Assembly (NCBI GenBank): GCA_020746875.1
Contig: JAGTJL010000013.1
Location: 1,178,001 to 1,242,000 of the forward strand
Source of the DNA: Rhexocercosporidium sp. MPI-PUGE-AT-0058
Lineage: Eukaryota; Ascomycota; Leotiomycetes; Helotiales
Length of the DNA stretch: 64,000 bases
Reading direction: 5' to 3'
In this document: in pieces, positions 33,959 through 46,329 of the stretch
Numbering within the stretch: position 1 is the stretch's first letter
Layout of the letters: every line of letters starts with the position of its first letter
Notes under the pieces: generated by a model
The model's input: the letters and a program-made list of their open reading frames with translations, nothing else
The model's database searches: none
Told to the model about the DNA's origin: nothing
Position numbers and translations under genes: made by a program

Positions 33959-35328
33959 CTACGGCAAGCACTGGCTGTAATAAGGTCCGCTGACCTTGCA
34001 GGTTCCACTCGCACAAACTGTCGCACCCTTCCAGTCAGCGCCTCCACACTGCCCGTATAATGAGGCTGTTCCCCCAGTAGGAGCCGAAGTTGTTGCGGCT
34101 TTCGACGTGGTTGTAGCAGACTTGCTTGTGACCATGGTAGTCGGAGAGCTTCCACCAGCGCCACAAGTGAAAGGTGCTGGACCAGGAATTGTGTAAGACG
34201 TGAGGGTTTGATAGATGTTGATCAGGATGCCGGGATCGTTGGCCTGCAGATATCAGACCAAGTCTTGATAGGGAGGACGAGAAACAGGAAAACGTACAGA
34301 GTAGGCACCAGGCAGAGAAACAGTTGATGGTTTGGCTGTTCCTGTTCCTCCTGTAACATTGATCTGCGCACATTCCATCTGTTTTTTGTCAGCAATGCCC
34401 AGTTTTAAGCTCCTCTTGAGGACTTACATAGAATTGAGCGCCTGCGGGCGATCCGGCTAAGTGGTGTCAGCATTGCGGTCATGATCACAATAGAGTGAAA
34501 ACTCACCACTGTGCAATGCAATCAATTCGGCTCTGAGTAGGTACTGTCCATCTTCGAGACACGTGGGGATAGTAATACTCTGGAGCCCGGCATTGGAGAT
34601 CTAATTCTGTGAGTGGTGCAATCTGGAGGAAGAGTTGAATGACTGTACCAAGTCTGAAACCGCCCAAACTCCAGCTGTAGTAATACGTCAACGAAGAGGA
34701 CCTCTTAAATGGAAAGAAGGCCTACTAGCAGTATTCAAGCCAGCTTGGGATATCTTGAACCAGCCACCGCCGATCCCACTGTCTGTCTTTGCATCTGTAA
34801 CCTTCTTCATGTATGCCATAACGGGGCCCTGTAGAAGTCAGACCAAGACGTACTTAAGATATCGATCACGGCTGACCTTGTGACTGGGATCGACGACATC
34901 TGCTGCGGTACCTATCAAACAGTTAGTAGCACTCACGATATCAAGGTCGAGCTACTCACTTGTCAATGTATGTCTCCATGTCGCCTTGACAGTCTCTCCA
35001 GCCTTGACATTTATGACCTTATCTGAAGATGTCGTTGGGTTGGGTCCTCCATTGCATGCAATATCATTACTGAGAACATCGTTTATTGGCTATGAACTTC
35101 GTCAGAATAAATGCCAATGTTGATATAAAATTTCATACTCCATCGTAGCTTGGGGTACGAATCCCATAGCTGACAGCTACTTGCAGTTAGGTGCTTAATT
35201 CTGTGTAATGATCCATTATCGTGACGCTTACGATTTGTGACACCACCAGCGGTCAACTGGACGAAGATGGTATGCGCAGACGCAGCTGAAAGGACTGCTG
35301 CTGCAGACAGCGTACTTTGAAGCTTCAT
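33959..35328 (-). CDS. AA9 lytic polysaccharide monooxygenase with CBM1
   Basis: This copper enzyme oxidatively cleaves cellulose outside the cell. Ten exons fit: 35328-35232, 35176-35139, 35089-34960, 34911-34877, 34828-34726, 34674-34649, 34600-34507, 34456-34428, 34378-34298, 34243-33959, giving 305 residues. Signal peptide residues 1-18 end in SAASA, leaving His19 as mature residue 1, the first copper ligand. The second is His99 in DPSHKGPVMAY; the axial Tyr184 and Gln182 lie in GAQFYMECAQ, with His173 in ELIALHS. The catalytic domain ends near residue 245, then a Ser/Thr linker, then CBM1 ([12 protein letters not shown] to YYSQCLP, residues 273-305). Exons of 26, 29, 35 and 38 nt are unusually small. 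The exon 2 acceptor could be 3 nt earlier (AAG), adding one residue. Confidence 0.9.
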
Positions 35329-36734
35329 GATTCGGAGGAGAAAATATTGCTTTCAAACAAGAGATCGTACTTTAGATAACAGAAAGAGCATGAGACAATA
35401 TGAGAAAGATACCGGGTCTGAGGTACAGTTATACAAAGCAATATAACTTGCCGCGGCAGTCCTACTCCACGGAACACCCACGAAATGATCCACCACCAAG
35501 CCATGTCTACATTCAGCTGTCACCCCACCATTGCCTAATCCACCAATCAATTTCAAAGGATGCAAGTCCTAATATCACTTCAGACGAGTAATGAGAGGCC
35601 GAAACACGGCGGACACGCTCCGACGGATACAAAAGTAGGAGGTCCTAGACTAAAAGGGTTGGCAATATATACGCAATCTATTTTGTACCATGTGGACGTT
35701 TCCCCCTCGGCTGGAGGCGCCGAGGTAGCGAAAGTCGAGTATGTAAGTCTTGCGTCTTCATAAATTTGCCCGTACATTTGCCCTCTGGGGACGAGGCCGT
35801 CAAGTTTGGGGGAACACCTGATTGCGGGGAAATCATTGAGGGGGTTGGAATCCACTTCTTGTGTGAGAGATGAGCTAGCGACCCATGTATGATATGAGGT
35901 TATTTTATCGATATTTCGTTCTTAGGATGTTCCGCGCCGGATGCAGTAACGACGGCAAATATGGGAAAGCGGAAAAAGGGATGGATAAACAAACCCCTGT
36001 TTAAGATAAGCGAGGTACCCTCCTGCGGCTGCCAAAACCAGACGTTCATGTCACCGGGGCGAAAAGCAAGTCTTGGACAAAATGCCATAGTCACTTCGAG
36101 CCTTTTCCCATTGTGCTCAGAGTCGTTTATCTTACAGCTTGCTCGCTGTCTTTAATAGACTTTTGTCCCTGGCTGCTTTGATGACGCTAGTTCGTCGATG
36201 ACGCATAGCAACGGGTTCAATTTCAAAGAGAATGGTGGCTCCTCTGGGTCGATGCCAAGCCTTATCACGTCATGAAACCTGTAAGAATAGCAAACAGTCC
36301 AAATGTATTTATCGAGGCCAAGTCTCGCAGTCTCGATTTCTGCGAGTCTGGTGCAACCGCACATGTACTGTACGTGGTTGATGTTCAAGCTGTAGCCCAC
36401 TGGGCTGAACTTAATGTTTTGTCTTTTAATGCTGCCCTAAATTAGTGACTCGGAACTTCGGTCCAGTGGTTTTCCATTAAAGTGTCTATAAAAGTGTCTC
36501 GAGTTGTCAATTGATTTGCTAATCCTGGATTAGTACTAGATTCAAGCCAGCTTGTGAACCCCGCGTGTGAGCCAAACGGCAGTGAACAAAAGCTGAAAGG
36601 CTCTACAAAGACAGAACTCAAGAATCCTGTTATTCAATTCAATAGGGTATCCCATCTATGTTAGCACCGGTGTAAGTATTGAATCGCAATTTTTGAGGTT
36701 GACAGACTTCACCAGATTCAAATCCCAACAGTTA
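35329..36734. other. Upstream flank of the AA9 gene
   Basis: About 1.4 kb with no supported gene. Frames at 35580-35855 and 35900-36400 are unrecognised. It carries the AA9 promoter. Confidence 0.5.
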
Positions 36735-37456
36735 TTCCGCCACCCCTTTTACACGATAACTCACTACTTTTAATAATTAATATTTTTATTATTTATTAAT
36801 AGAATAAGGTCAAACTAGAGATTTGTAATACTTTTATAAGAAATCTCATATCATATAAAGATATTTATTTTACATTACGTAATATTACAAAATAAGTATT
36901 TAACAGTCGAAGAAATTTCTCTCATACAAATTTAGTATAAATTTGATTTTTCTTATTTTCTTAATAACTTTTATAATTGTTAATGTAAAACCTTAAAACT
37001 TATATTTAAAGTGTATTTTATATAATACTTTAAGATTCCCGAGTTTTAAGTTAATTCTATCGATAATAAGTTTATAATAAAGTAAAGTATAAAGCATTAT
37101 ACAAACAATCTGAATAAAAGAAATTAATTACTTAATAAAACACAACTACTAATACAATTACTTTAAAATTCTTAAAACTTTAAGATTTATATATAATATT
37201 TACGTAGTTCAAATTTTGTAAAATTATACTAATTATCAAAAAAGCTATTAGCAAGTGAATTTTAGTGTTTTTTGTATGTAAAAACTTAAATTTTATATTA
37301 CGTAATAATTGATAACCCAAACTACATTTTCTTCTGTGATATTAGTCAAGAAGAGCTAATAAGTACGAATATAAAAAAATTGTAAGTTTTTATAAATTAG
37401 TTATAAAGATATTAATACCTCAAAATCGCAATTTTTGGTATAAAAGGCTGGCGGAA
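36735..37456. mobile_element. AT-rich MITE-like element
   Basis: A 722-bp AT-rich block bounded by imperfect inverted ends (TTCCGCCACCCC on the left; complement TTCCGCCAGCC on the right). It is preceded by TA and followed by TG. Base composition differs sharply from both sides and there is no coding capacity. It looks like a mutated non-autonomous DNA transposon; the boundaries are less secure than for the other elements. Confidence 0.5.
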
Positions 37457-37795
37457 TGGTGGGGTGGGACGTTACCCTTAGACCTTATGTGCATATAAAT
37501 TAATGCATGGTTCTAAGTTCAGGTTTTGTGCTGCAAGGACGGATTTGACGCGGTTAGTGGCAAGGAAGACTGGGATGAGAGTTGTGTTAGGGGAGCGCTG
37601 CTTAAGTGAAGTACACCTGAACGTCAGTAAACATAATATTTGAAGTTGTCCCAGAGTAAGAAGTGCAATCTGGGTCATACAACTTTGATAGAGATGATTC
37701 AGGATTGCTCTTGGCCTTTCTTTCCTGTGAATATTGAATAAGTCGTGAGTCCGAGTAAAAAACGAAAGTAGTGCAACCTTTGGTTGAAAGAGGCT
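37457..37795. other. Short gap between MITE-like element and solo LTR
   Basis: No gene is supported. The minus-strand frame 37478-37813 overlaps the LTR and is unrecognised. Confidence 0.4.
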
Positions 37796-38051
37796 TGTAA
37801 CGACACTAGCCAAGAGAGCGGTGTAAGAGGTATATGTAGTACTTTAGCTGAGGCTATCGAGAGCTAATAGGTCTAATACGAAAGAAACAAGAAGATAAGG
37901 AGGAAAAGAGGAATGGAGGAAGCGTGAGCTCATATATATAGTCTCCTCCGAAACCCCTCCGGTACTGGTCCGACTCCGCATGACTTAGTTACCCCTGAAC
38001 CCCTGGATTCCCTGACTCGCTGAGAAACTCCTAAGTGCACCTATCGTCACA
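37796..38051 (+). mobile_element. Solo LTR, little mutated
   Basis: A 256-bp sequence starting TGTAACGACACTAGCC and ending ATCGTCACA, thus TG...CA. It is flanked by AGGCT (37791-37795) and AGGTT (38052-38056), a near-perfect 5-bp target duplication. Two mutated copies sit at 49713 and 60182. No internal retrotransposon remains here, so it arose by LTR-LTR recombination. Coding capacity: none. The superfamily (Copia or Gypsy) cannot be told from the LTR alone. Confidence 0.85.
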
Positions 38052-39949
38052 AGGTTACTCTTCGTCCACATCAATGTCTCCAAAACAAATTCATACCAAC
38101 GATGAGGATGTTCAGCTATTAATTGATGATATTAATCATTGTTGACTCTACGTGCAAAGCACAAAGACATACGCATATCTCCAATTCACTGATCATATTG
38201 CTGGATTCAAGGCATAAGCCAGTGTAACGATAGCTGAGGTTAAGCTCCAACCAACTACGCCAACTGGACCAAAATATTATGATATTTGGTGTAAGCTGAA
38301 TACGCTTAACACTGGACATATCTACCAGCTATTGTCACGTGTCCATTATAGCCAGCTGCGCATTATAACAAACAAGACCCAAATGTTGGATTGGGATATC
38401 GCACGAGGAATAGAGGTGAAAACATACTCACGATAAATGTCAATTCCCTATCCTAAACATGTATCTTAATCACTTGAACCATTTAAAGGAATGCAATTGT
38501 GATGCCTCGTCCCCTTTTGTTGCCTCATTTTGCTCCTCTTACAGTTAGACGTTTCGTTCTCGCCTTAGGTTCCCAATCTCAGTCCGAGGACATTATATTT
38601 TGGGTTGCAATTCACCCCCCTTTAGCTTTGGCCCATTCAGATCATTCGCTTTCTGGTGTTGCTCTTACAGATAAGTAAGTTCATGGGTGGTTTGGAAGAT
38701 AGTGTTGATTTCCAATAAAACGACCTGATCAAACACTCGACTTTAGAACCCTGAAATGCTTGTTTCTTATGTCCCTGTAAAATTCCGGTGAAAAAAGTGT
38801 ATATTCTGCATTTTGAGCTTTAGTTGAAAACTTCTTTGGGATGCATGTCTCTGATCTGATATGTGGACTCTATGAGCCCTCCCTGCATTTGGGAAGCATC
38901 TGCCTATTAACTTGGGGACATTTCACATGGGGACATTGAGGCACTTTCGACGAGTACGATTCATGTAGTGGAATGTAGGTCATCCCAAGAAATAAAACAT
39001 AAACATACCTAGGTAGCTGGCAGTCTTCAGATCTTTTAGTGAGGAGTCCGGAGGCCCCCCTTGAAACAAGCGGAGGGAGGAGCGGGGCCGGTAGCTGAGT
39101 ATGGGAGGGGGGACGAAGGCAAAAAGAGCTTGGAAACAGCGCAAGGGGCTCATCCGAGGATCCGAGGATCCGAGCCAGAACAGACAGCATCAACATCATC
39201 AATCCATCCGTCCTCGCGATTCGGCGCTCGCCTTCTATTGCGCGCAATTCTTGCGTTCTCGCTCCCATGTACCTAGATAACTGTACTGTTTTCGTATCCG
39301 GATTCTTGTGTGCATCCAACTATCTGTCTTAGCATTCTGGAACTCGCAAGCCCCTGCTCCTGCTCCTGCTCCTGCCGCTGCCCCACCACTACGAGTAATT
39401 GCCCAGCCAGATCCTCCCTTGCCTTAGATAGCCTTAGATCGCCTCAGATCTGTCATCCCGTCCCATGAAGCTTGGCGAGGCTTGTTGAATGAAGCTTAAT
39501 TATCTCGCATCACACACGCCAGACAGTCTCCCACCTTCCTTAGTTACGTAATTGTACTGAGTTTGCCGCACCCTATGTAGGTGGGTAGGTAGGTAGGGTT
39601 GCTGGGGTGGTCCCTCGAGTTGGTTGCTTCAACTTGGTCTATTGTTTGTTTCGGCTAAGTTGAGTTGTGTTCCCATGCGCGGATACACACCATACCGTGA
39701 GTGAGGCTTTCGGGCAGACGCGTTTGAAACGTTCTCATCGTCCTGACGCTTCAACACAGCCCCGTCGTCCCTGCGTCCGGATGCCCAGGAGCAGGAAGGA
39801 AGAACGAGTCGATGCCAAACCAAAAAGTCCATCCTTCCTTCCTTCTAATGACCACTCCCCGCTCCTTTCCCTGCCTGGAAATTGTTTTGTTTACTTCCCA
39901 TACTTTGAGAAATGTTTTGTTTAATTTATAGTAAACTTGTCGCTTCACT
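38052..39949. other. Upstream region of the LsdA-like gene
   Basis: About 1.9 kb without a supported gene. It holds a (GCTCCT)n run at about 39355-39378 and GGTA repeats at about 39578-39598. The minus frame 38870-39319 has no family features. Confidence 0.5.
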
Positions 39950-41068
39950 ATGCTGTCCAATCACCTACCTGCCTCTCTCCTCTCGCTCTCCTATCTGGTC
40001 ATTGCCTTTGCAGCTCCGTTTAAATTCACCGATAACCCGTTGGGAAACAACTTCCCCAATCCAAGTCAGGAGCAAATCCTCGGTGTTCAAAAGCAGGCTC
40101 ACGGCAGTCTTCCTAACGGACCGCCCCCTTCGAATGTCAACCCAAATACTCTCACTTCACTTCGCCTAGTAGCCTTCAACGAACTCTTCGAAGTCGCATT
40201 TTTTACGTCACTACTAAACAACATAACCACCAATGCCACAGGCTACACCTTTTCTTCACCCTCAACTCGAGACACAGCCTTGGCTGCCTTGACTGCCATC
40301 CGCTCGCAGGAAGAGCTACACCTTTTAAATGCTAACGGGGCTCTCTCGCACTTCAACACACCCCCAATCCAGCCTTGCCAGTACACTTTCCCTGCCACCA
40401 CGTACAAAGACGCCATCGCGCTCGCGTCGACCTTTACTGACCTTGTGTTGGGCACTCTCCAGGATGTTTCGTCGTTACTAGGAGCCAATGGCGATGCGAG
40501 TTTGATCCGTGGCATCACGTCCGTCATAGGACAGGAGGGCGAGCAGAATGGTTTCTTCCGCAGCACCAGCGATAAGATCCCCTCTGCTCTTCCCTTCCTC
40601 ACAACCTCAACGAGAGAATTCGCCTTCTCGGCACTGAATCGGGATTTCGTCGTGCCAGGGTCCTGCGATCCTTCCAATCTTGCAACCATCGATCTACCAA
40701 TCTTTCTACCTCTTAGAGTCCTCACGCAGAATATCACAGCGCAGCAGCAGATGCTGAGGTTTGGCCTCGATTTTGCGACTGGGGAAGGGATGCAAGGGAA
40801 AATCCGGAAGGAGCAGATGGGAGCGCAATATGAGGATCTGAGTATGGTTTATGTGAACCAGCAGAGTGTGCCAGTGGTGCAGAAGATCCAGAATTTAGTC
40901 CTGACAGCCGGCGGCTTGACTTTCGAGGCGATGTTCCCATTTGAGCAGGGATTATTTGGGAATGGCTTGACACTTGCGGTGCTAGCTAAGAGCGGAGGGA
41001 ACCTGACAACTATTGAGGGTGTGGCTACCTCGACAGTTTTTGGGCCCGGATTAATTCAGATTGGTTAA
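39950..41068 (+). CDS. Secreted ferritin-like protein, LsdA (late sexual development) type
   Basis: A single exon of 372 residues with a signal peptide (LPASLLSLSYLVIAFAAP). The body is a ferritin-like helical domain: LVAFNELFEVAFFTSLLNNI, then IRSQEELHLLNANGAL, then a GQEGEQNGFFR segment, which carry the Glu and His residues placed as in other fungal LsdA-type proteins. Aspergillus LsdA is induced late in sexual development; a structural or metal-related role in fruiting bodies is known only by expression. Several N-glycosylation sites are present, and a Gly/Ala-rich, non-GPI end. The 1.9-kb upstream region carries no operon-like partner. Confidence 0.82.
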   Translation: MLSNHLPASLLSLSYLVIAFAAPFKFTDNPLGNNFPNPSQEQILGVQKQAHGSLPNGPPPSNVNPNTLTSLRLVAFNELFEVAFFTSLLNNITTNATGYTFSSPSTRDTALAALTAIRSQEELHLLNANGALSHFNTPPIQPCQYTFPATTYKDAIALASTFTDLVLGTLQDVSSLLGANGDASLIRGITSVIGQEGEQNGFFRSTSDKIPSALPFLTTSTREFAFSALNRDFVVPGSCDPSNLATIDLPIFLPLRVLTQNITAQQQMLRFGLDFATGEGMQGKIRKEQMGAQYEDLSMVYVNQQSVPVVQKIQNLVLTAGGLTFEAMFPFEQGLFGNGLTLAVLAKSGGNLTTIEGVATSTVFGPGLIQIG

Positions 41069-41372
41069 CAGATGCGCCTGATTATGGCCATGGGGAAACG
41101 ATTGATTATAATGCGTTCCTTAGATACCTAACATGTGATTCTTTTTTTAAAAAGTATCGAGATAATTAGTTATATACACTCTTAGCCTCTTCATTCGGGC
41201 ACCAAATACTTTTCGCTTTATTCGGAACAGGCTCCTAGCAAAGAAATCTGCTCTTCTTCAGCGTACAAGTCGTCCTTCCACAGCGTCTCATATGCTATAG
41301 CTATAGGCACCTCGAGGAATTACCTCGAGGAGTGCTTTTCTAGGGTAAGTAAAACAAGAAGATGGACTTCGA
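41069..41372. other. Short intergenic gap
   Basis: 3' flanks of two converging genes; nothing else is seen. Confidence 0.5.
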
Positions 41373-43694
41373 TCACCCGTAGTAGGTATTTTCAGCAATA
41401 CCAGCGATGTCCCCATGATTTTCCTCGGACTCGTCACCTTTGAATATCAATTGAAGGCAATCACCAGCTACACCAACAGTGACTGGCTGTTTCAGTGTCC
41501 TCAAGCATGCAATTCCAGCGCCAGTGTTGTGAAGAGCCGATGACGGTGTCGAGTTCATAGCGAGTGCGACAAGCTCTGTGATGGAGTCCCAGGAACTTGA
41601 TGTTGTTTGCGAGAAGACCATCGAATATATAAGGAATATGAATGCAATAAGGACGTAGACCGCCAACACGATAGATGAAAGAATGGTCGCTGTAGTGGGT
41701 CCATAGCCGTACCCATTGACCGTAGTTTTCATTTCGAACTTAACGGATTGGTCGTCAACAGCCGGCGTGAAATTGAAAGCGGACCCCCCAGGTCCAAAAA
41801 CACCTTTAGCCGGAAGCAGTTGTCGTGTCCACTGTAGCCTATTAGGCCCTACTAAAGGTCCTTGGATGACAGCCGTGCTCTGTATTCGTGCCATTCCTTC
41901 TGTCACCATTATTGAAATAATAGCTTCAACGGCCTCCACTGGAGAGTGTGCTCGTGATAAGCCAGACGATTTTCCAACACTGTTACTCAGGATTTGAAAA
42001 GCCGATAATTCAGGCTCCCCAAGGATAGTGTCCAAATGCTGGGCCCAGGTCGGGCTTATTTTGACCTGGGGCCACACAAGTTCCGATTTCCTCTTCTTGA
42101 GCCTTCCTTTGCCGAACCACTCCTTTGGGATTCCTGATACTACCATAGGCCCACCCAGGAATGACGCTACTACCGTTGCATTTGCCCAGCGCGCATCAAT
42201 AGTACAAGAGAGCACTAATTCCGGGATATCAATACTCTTGTCGCCTGGCAGCGCAACCACAGCTCCTAGGGAGGAGCTACCAAATGTAGTCTCGGGAAGA
42301 TTGATCCATGTCAAATTTGTTGTGGTCCTATTTTTGGTGCTAGAGGCAAACCAATCCATAGATCCAAGAGTATGGTTCTCTAGACTTACTAGTGGGAAGT
42401 CCGAGCTTTTGTCAAGCCTTGGGAACTGTAGAGTATCATTGATAATATTCTGGTTACATTTGACAAATGTGATTGGTTGTAGAGCGTCGATAGAATAGAA
42501 AATATCGCTATAGTAACAGAAACTTGGGCTCCTGCGGGAAGAACAGAAGTCCGCGTTTGCGAGTCCCCAGAATCTTGCGGTTGTGGATAACGCATCCGAA
42601 ATGATAGAGGATGGAGTTGTTGTCACTGTGATCTCTGGGGTGAAAATGAACGGACCTCTGAATCGAACAGCCAGTTTGTGAAGTGCTTGACGTCCGGCGA
42701 TGAGCGTGTTCTCCGGCATTAACTGGCCAAGATTGAAATTTGGAGGAAGAGCACGTATGGATGGCCAGTATGACAAAAGCTCGGCAGCAATCAAGTTGTG
42801 GTTGGATCCGAAGCATGAATCATTCTGAAATGAGGTACAGGCTTTCTCTGAGGAGGGGAATACATCTAAAACGGATGGGTACAGCTCCTGAAAATTCTTG
42901 TCGACATAGAACGTGGTCCCCCCTGCTTTCCAATCTTGTCGCACAGGCAGCGCGGCAACAGCAGCTGATGGGCCAATGGTTGCTGCTATGAGCGTGAAGA
43001 TGACGGTACTGGAAATTAGAAGATACTTTTCCGGAAGAGATTTAAATCCAGTCGAGCATGTGGCAGCGAATTCTCTCGACCACAGCAAAGAAATCTTACT
43101 GAATTCAAACCCGGATGTGATTGCGCTGAACGGCATTCCTCCATGGAAAAGCTGGTGGCGAATCAAGGCGAACATGATGCAGGAAAGTGACGCCACAGCC
43201 GTTAATTCGAGCATTTTCGCTGCAAATTGAAGTCCTAAGAACTTCAGATTATCTTGCCCACGTGTGCCCGAAAGCTCGGACCCAATGTAAGCGCCTCTCC
43301 AGTTAAGGACCAATAATGTGATCGCAGTAGCCGCAGGTAGAATGTGAAGTAGTGAAACGTAGAATGCCGTGCGAAAATCATGAAGGATCACGATCTTTTC
43401 CTCTTCGACACCAGAGCCTCCTCTTATCTTCTGGATGAGTAGAAACACCGATTCCAGCCCTAAGCTCTGGTAGAGCTTTCGGACCCTAGAGATTTTCGGG
43501 GTTTTCCGGGGTGCAGATTTTCTTGCTTCGTTAACATCACTAGATTGTGTCAAAATCAGTCAAGACAAAATAAAAATAAAAATAGCTCGTGCTCACCTCT
43601 GCTTCGTGAGTCCACGGAAAGATATTCCAAAGACGCTCATCCGCTGACCAGCCGCTTTTGTGGATGCTAACAGTGGGTGTTGTTGGGCCGCCAT
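41373..43694 (-). CDS. Multi-pass membrane protein of unknown function
   Basis: Two exons (43694-43597 and 43539-41373) joined across a 57-bp intron (gtgagc...tag, phase 2) give 754 residues starting MAAQQHPLLASTKAAG. A start inside exon 2 would add TQS from intron sequence and is less likely. Four hydrophobic segments are visible: VSLLHILPAATAITLLVL, a stretch with LTAVASLSCIMFALI, LLISSTVIFTLIAATIG, and ATILSSIVLAVYVLIAFIFL near the C-terminus. Between segments three and four is a large loop of about 430 residues with cysteines and several N-glycosylation sites, so it probably faces outside. This layout is common in fungal hypothetical proteins of uncharacterised families; no function can be given. 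Confidence 0.78.
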
Positions 43695-44728
43695 ATCACG
43701 ATAAAGGGACTCCCCAGCGACTTTGCTGGAAACAGATGTCAACGAAATTATACAGACCAAAGCAAAGATGGTAAGGTAATGAATGAGTGAGGAAAAGAGC
43801 ACTCCTGGATTTCTAGCGGATGTACTGCTAACTTAGGTACTGTTCAGCGCTTACCGAAACGAGACTGTGGCTATGCTGCAGAAGATAAAAATAGTAAGTA
43901 ATATCAGCCCCCAGCCTTAAACGCGTATTTAAGCGAGCCTCACAATAACATGATTAGGCGTTTCTTTACTTTCACTTTAATGTACGCCTAAAATATAATT
44001 AAAGTATTAAATAACCCGGAGAGTGTTGTTAAATATTAAAATATATATTAATAAAAAAATTCTACGGCAGACGTCGGCGCCGTCGGCGCTTTTAGCGCTA
44101 AAGTTTTATATTAAAAATTTTAATACTAAAAGCGTTACTTTAGCGGATTGGTTTTTGCGACGGCGCTTTACTTTTCGCAGCGAAATTTTTTTTAACTTAA
44201 GATTTTAAAGCCTTTTTACTTTATTTACCCTTGATCCAGATCACTTGGTTATCCGCTAAGCCATGAGATCCGAATGAAGCTTTACGAACCGAAAATCTCC
44301 AAATCTTGGCTTCATCTGATCCTCACCCTCCGACCGGATAAAGTCATGCAGGTGGCTGCGCCGCTTCCCTCTGCAAGTAGCCAGCGCTACTAGTAATTTT
44401 CCTAAGCGATGGATGTCAACGGCAACAGCCTCAACCACTCCATGTGTACCTCTAAGTACAGTAGCATCAATCCTACTTTGACGACCTGCGTTTCCTCGGG
44501 CCTACTCTGAAGTACTCCCGTCATCGCTCATCTCGGGAAGCTCACGGCCAAGAACTTTAAATTCGTTCTTTTTCAGTACCGAGGCACGCGCCGCTGCCCG
44601 TCTCCCTGTGAAGTCGAACGCACCATTTCCCCAGTTGATGTCGTTCCATCTTCTTCACCTTGGACTTTATTCGGAAAAAGTTTGCAAGCCCCTTTTCCTT
44701 GCAGCAGACCACAGAAGAGTTTTCCACA
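43695..44728. other. Intergenic with a short AT-rich mutated segment
   Basis: About 1 kb of divergent promoter DNA. 43,980-44,220 is AT-rich with CpG-containing runs, like the big island further right, and probably is a small mutated repeat. No gene is supported. Confidence 0.5.
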
Positions 44729-46329
44729 ATGGCAAGAAACATTCTCTTATCAGGGCCACCAGAGACCGTTGTCGGTATCTTAATCGAGTGCCAAACATTC
44801 CCTGAGTTGATCTCAGTCGTCTCGACATCTAAATACGTCCACTCGATATGGCTGTCGAACATGTCAATAATAATTTGGCATGTGGGGAGAAATGCCCTAC
44901 CTGCATTCGAATACGCTTTACTAGCTGTAAGTTGATGCATCTCCGTCTTACTTCCCCAAGTACTCAAGCTAGGAAACTTCACGTGTCGTGAAGTCATTCA
45001 GATGTTCCGTGACTTACAACGCCGCAGGTACGGGCTACAAACCTCGTCAAAAATGCCGTTCGTGAAGGTAAACCCTTACCAAATCCGCTCCTAATCCGTG
45101 ATCTTTGCAGCAAGCCTCAGCAGGCACAGCTATCCGAGTTAAAAGACCTCCTCAACTTCCAACATTTAGTCAAATGTATTGAGCACATGTGCGTGACCTC
45201 AGAGGACTGGAGAAGCTATCCTAGTGATTATGCGGATAGTGTCACAGAAGACATCACGCGCGTCAAATCACCATCTGAAGTGAGAGTGTGGAGAGAAAGG
45301 TTCTATAGGGCTATGTACAGAACGTTCTTCGCTGGAGCTGTGTTCTGCGGGGCTTATAACGAACCTTTCTCATCCTCGGCCAACAGACCAGAAGGGGTCC
45401 CTCGAGAATGTTTAAGGAAGTACAATCCTGCTCGCGATCCAGTGACGTCCGAACCCTACGATTGGAACGAACCTATTTTCCCGCCCGAAAGTAGTCAATA
45501 CCTGCAACGCTTCCCAATGTACAATAATTCCGCTACCGATGAACAAGAGAAATCAGTCTTCGATGCGTTCGCTGAGTGGATCGTAGAAGACGGCAAGCGT
45601 CTAGCATCCGCCGACCAATGCCGCCCCTGCCAAGATCTGGACTCTTCGCAAGTTAGCGGTATTTGGGAGCTCATGGCTATGTTATGTGCTTACCAGCTTC
45701 TTATGGAATTACGACCCAAGTTCGCTAATGGTAATGGAAGGGGTGGATACGGTCACTGTCATGATAGACATTGCGAGGATCCACCATACGAAGCATTTCG
45801 GGACGTTGATTGGCGGCCAGCAAGGCAAGAGATACCAGGGGAGACACGGGACGTGACGGTGATTTTATTTGGAGTGTTTGGGCTTGAGGATATCACGATG
45901 CCGGTTGTTGTGGAAGATACTTCTGAAAGCGATTTATTGATTGCGAACCCCTCTCACCTACTGAAGGACTCCGTAGACCCGATACTAGATCCCGAAGGAA
46001 CACCTCAAAACGTCGATATCTACAGCTTACAGCAATATATGTTCGCCCAATCCGGCCTACCGAACCATAACGACGAACATGAAATGTGTCCCTTAGACTT
46101 CAAACTCTTCAAGTTCATTTTGAAGACCCGTTTCAGCCTGCAGTTCAGAGATACGACGTTTGACCACTTCGACAGATATAGATTCTGGGAATCCTTTGTA
46201 AGGAATGCTACGATTTTTTATCCTCCGGATTCTTGGCCTACGCGATATGGGTTTGAAGTACTCGAAGATCATAGGCCTCGAAAGCTTAGCTACAGGCCTA
46301 TCAGCTACTACGTCGGATTACCAGGTTAG
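44729..46329 (+). CDS. F-box-like hypothetical protein
   Basis: Two exons (44729-44926 and 45028-46329, 101-bp intron) give 499 residues. The ATG at 44729 (MARNILLSGPPETVVGILIE) is the first that keeps the N-terminal motif; exon 1 resembles an F-box-like start (PPE...LIECQTFPELISVVSTSKYVHSIW), but the match is weak. The rest is acidic/aromatic with no catalytic motif; a His/Cys-rich spot (GHCHDRHCED) is visible. Such proteins are abundant in filamentous fungi and some act as SCF ubiquitin-ligase adaptors. It is the last apparently intact gene before the transposon island. Confidence 0.75.

Noticed and set aside
36620..36735. tRNA-like B-box piece (GATTCAAATCCC)
   Set aside because: No matching acceptor, D or anticodon stems could be formed around it.
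38870..39319. 149-codon minus-strand frame
   Set aside because: No domain or conserved motif, in a promoter region with simple repeats.
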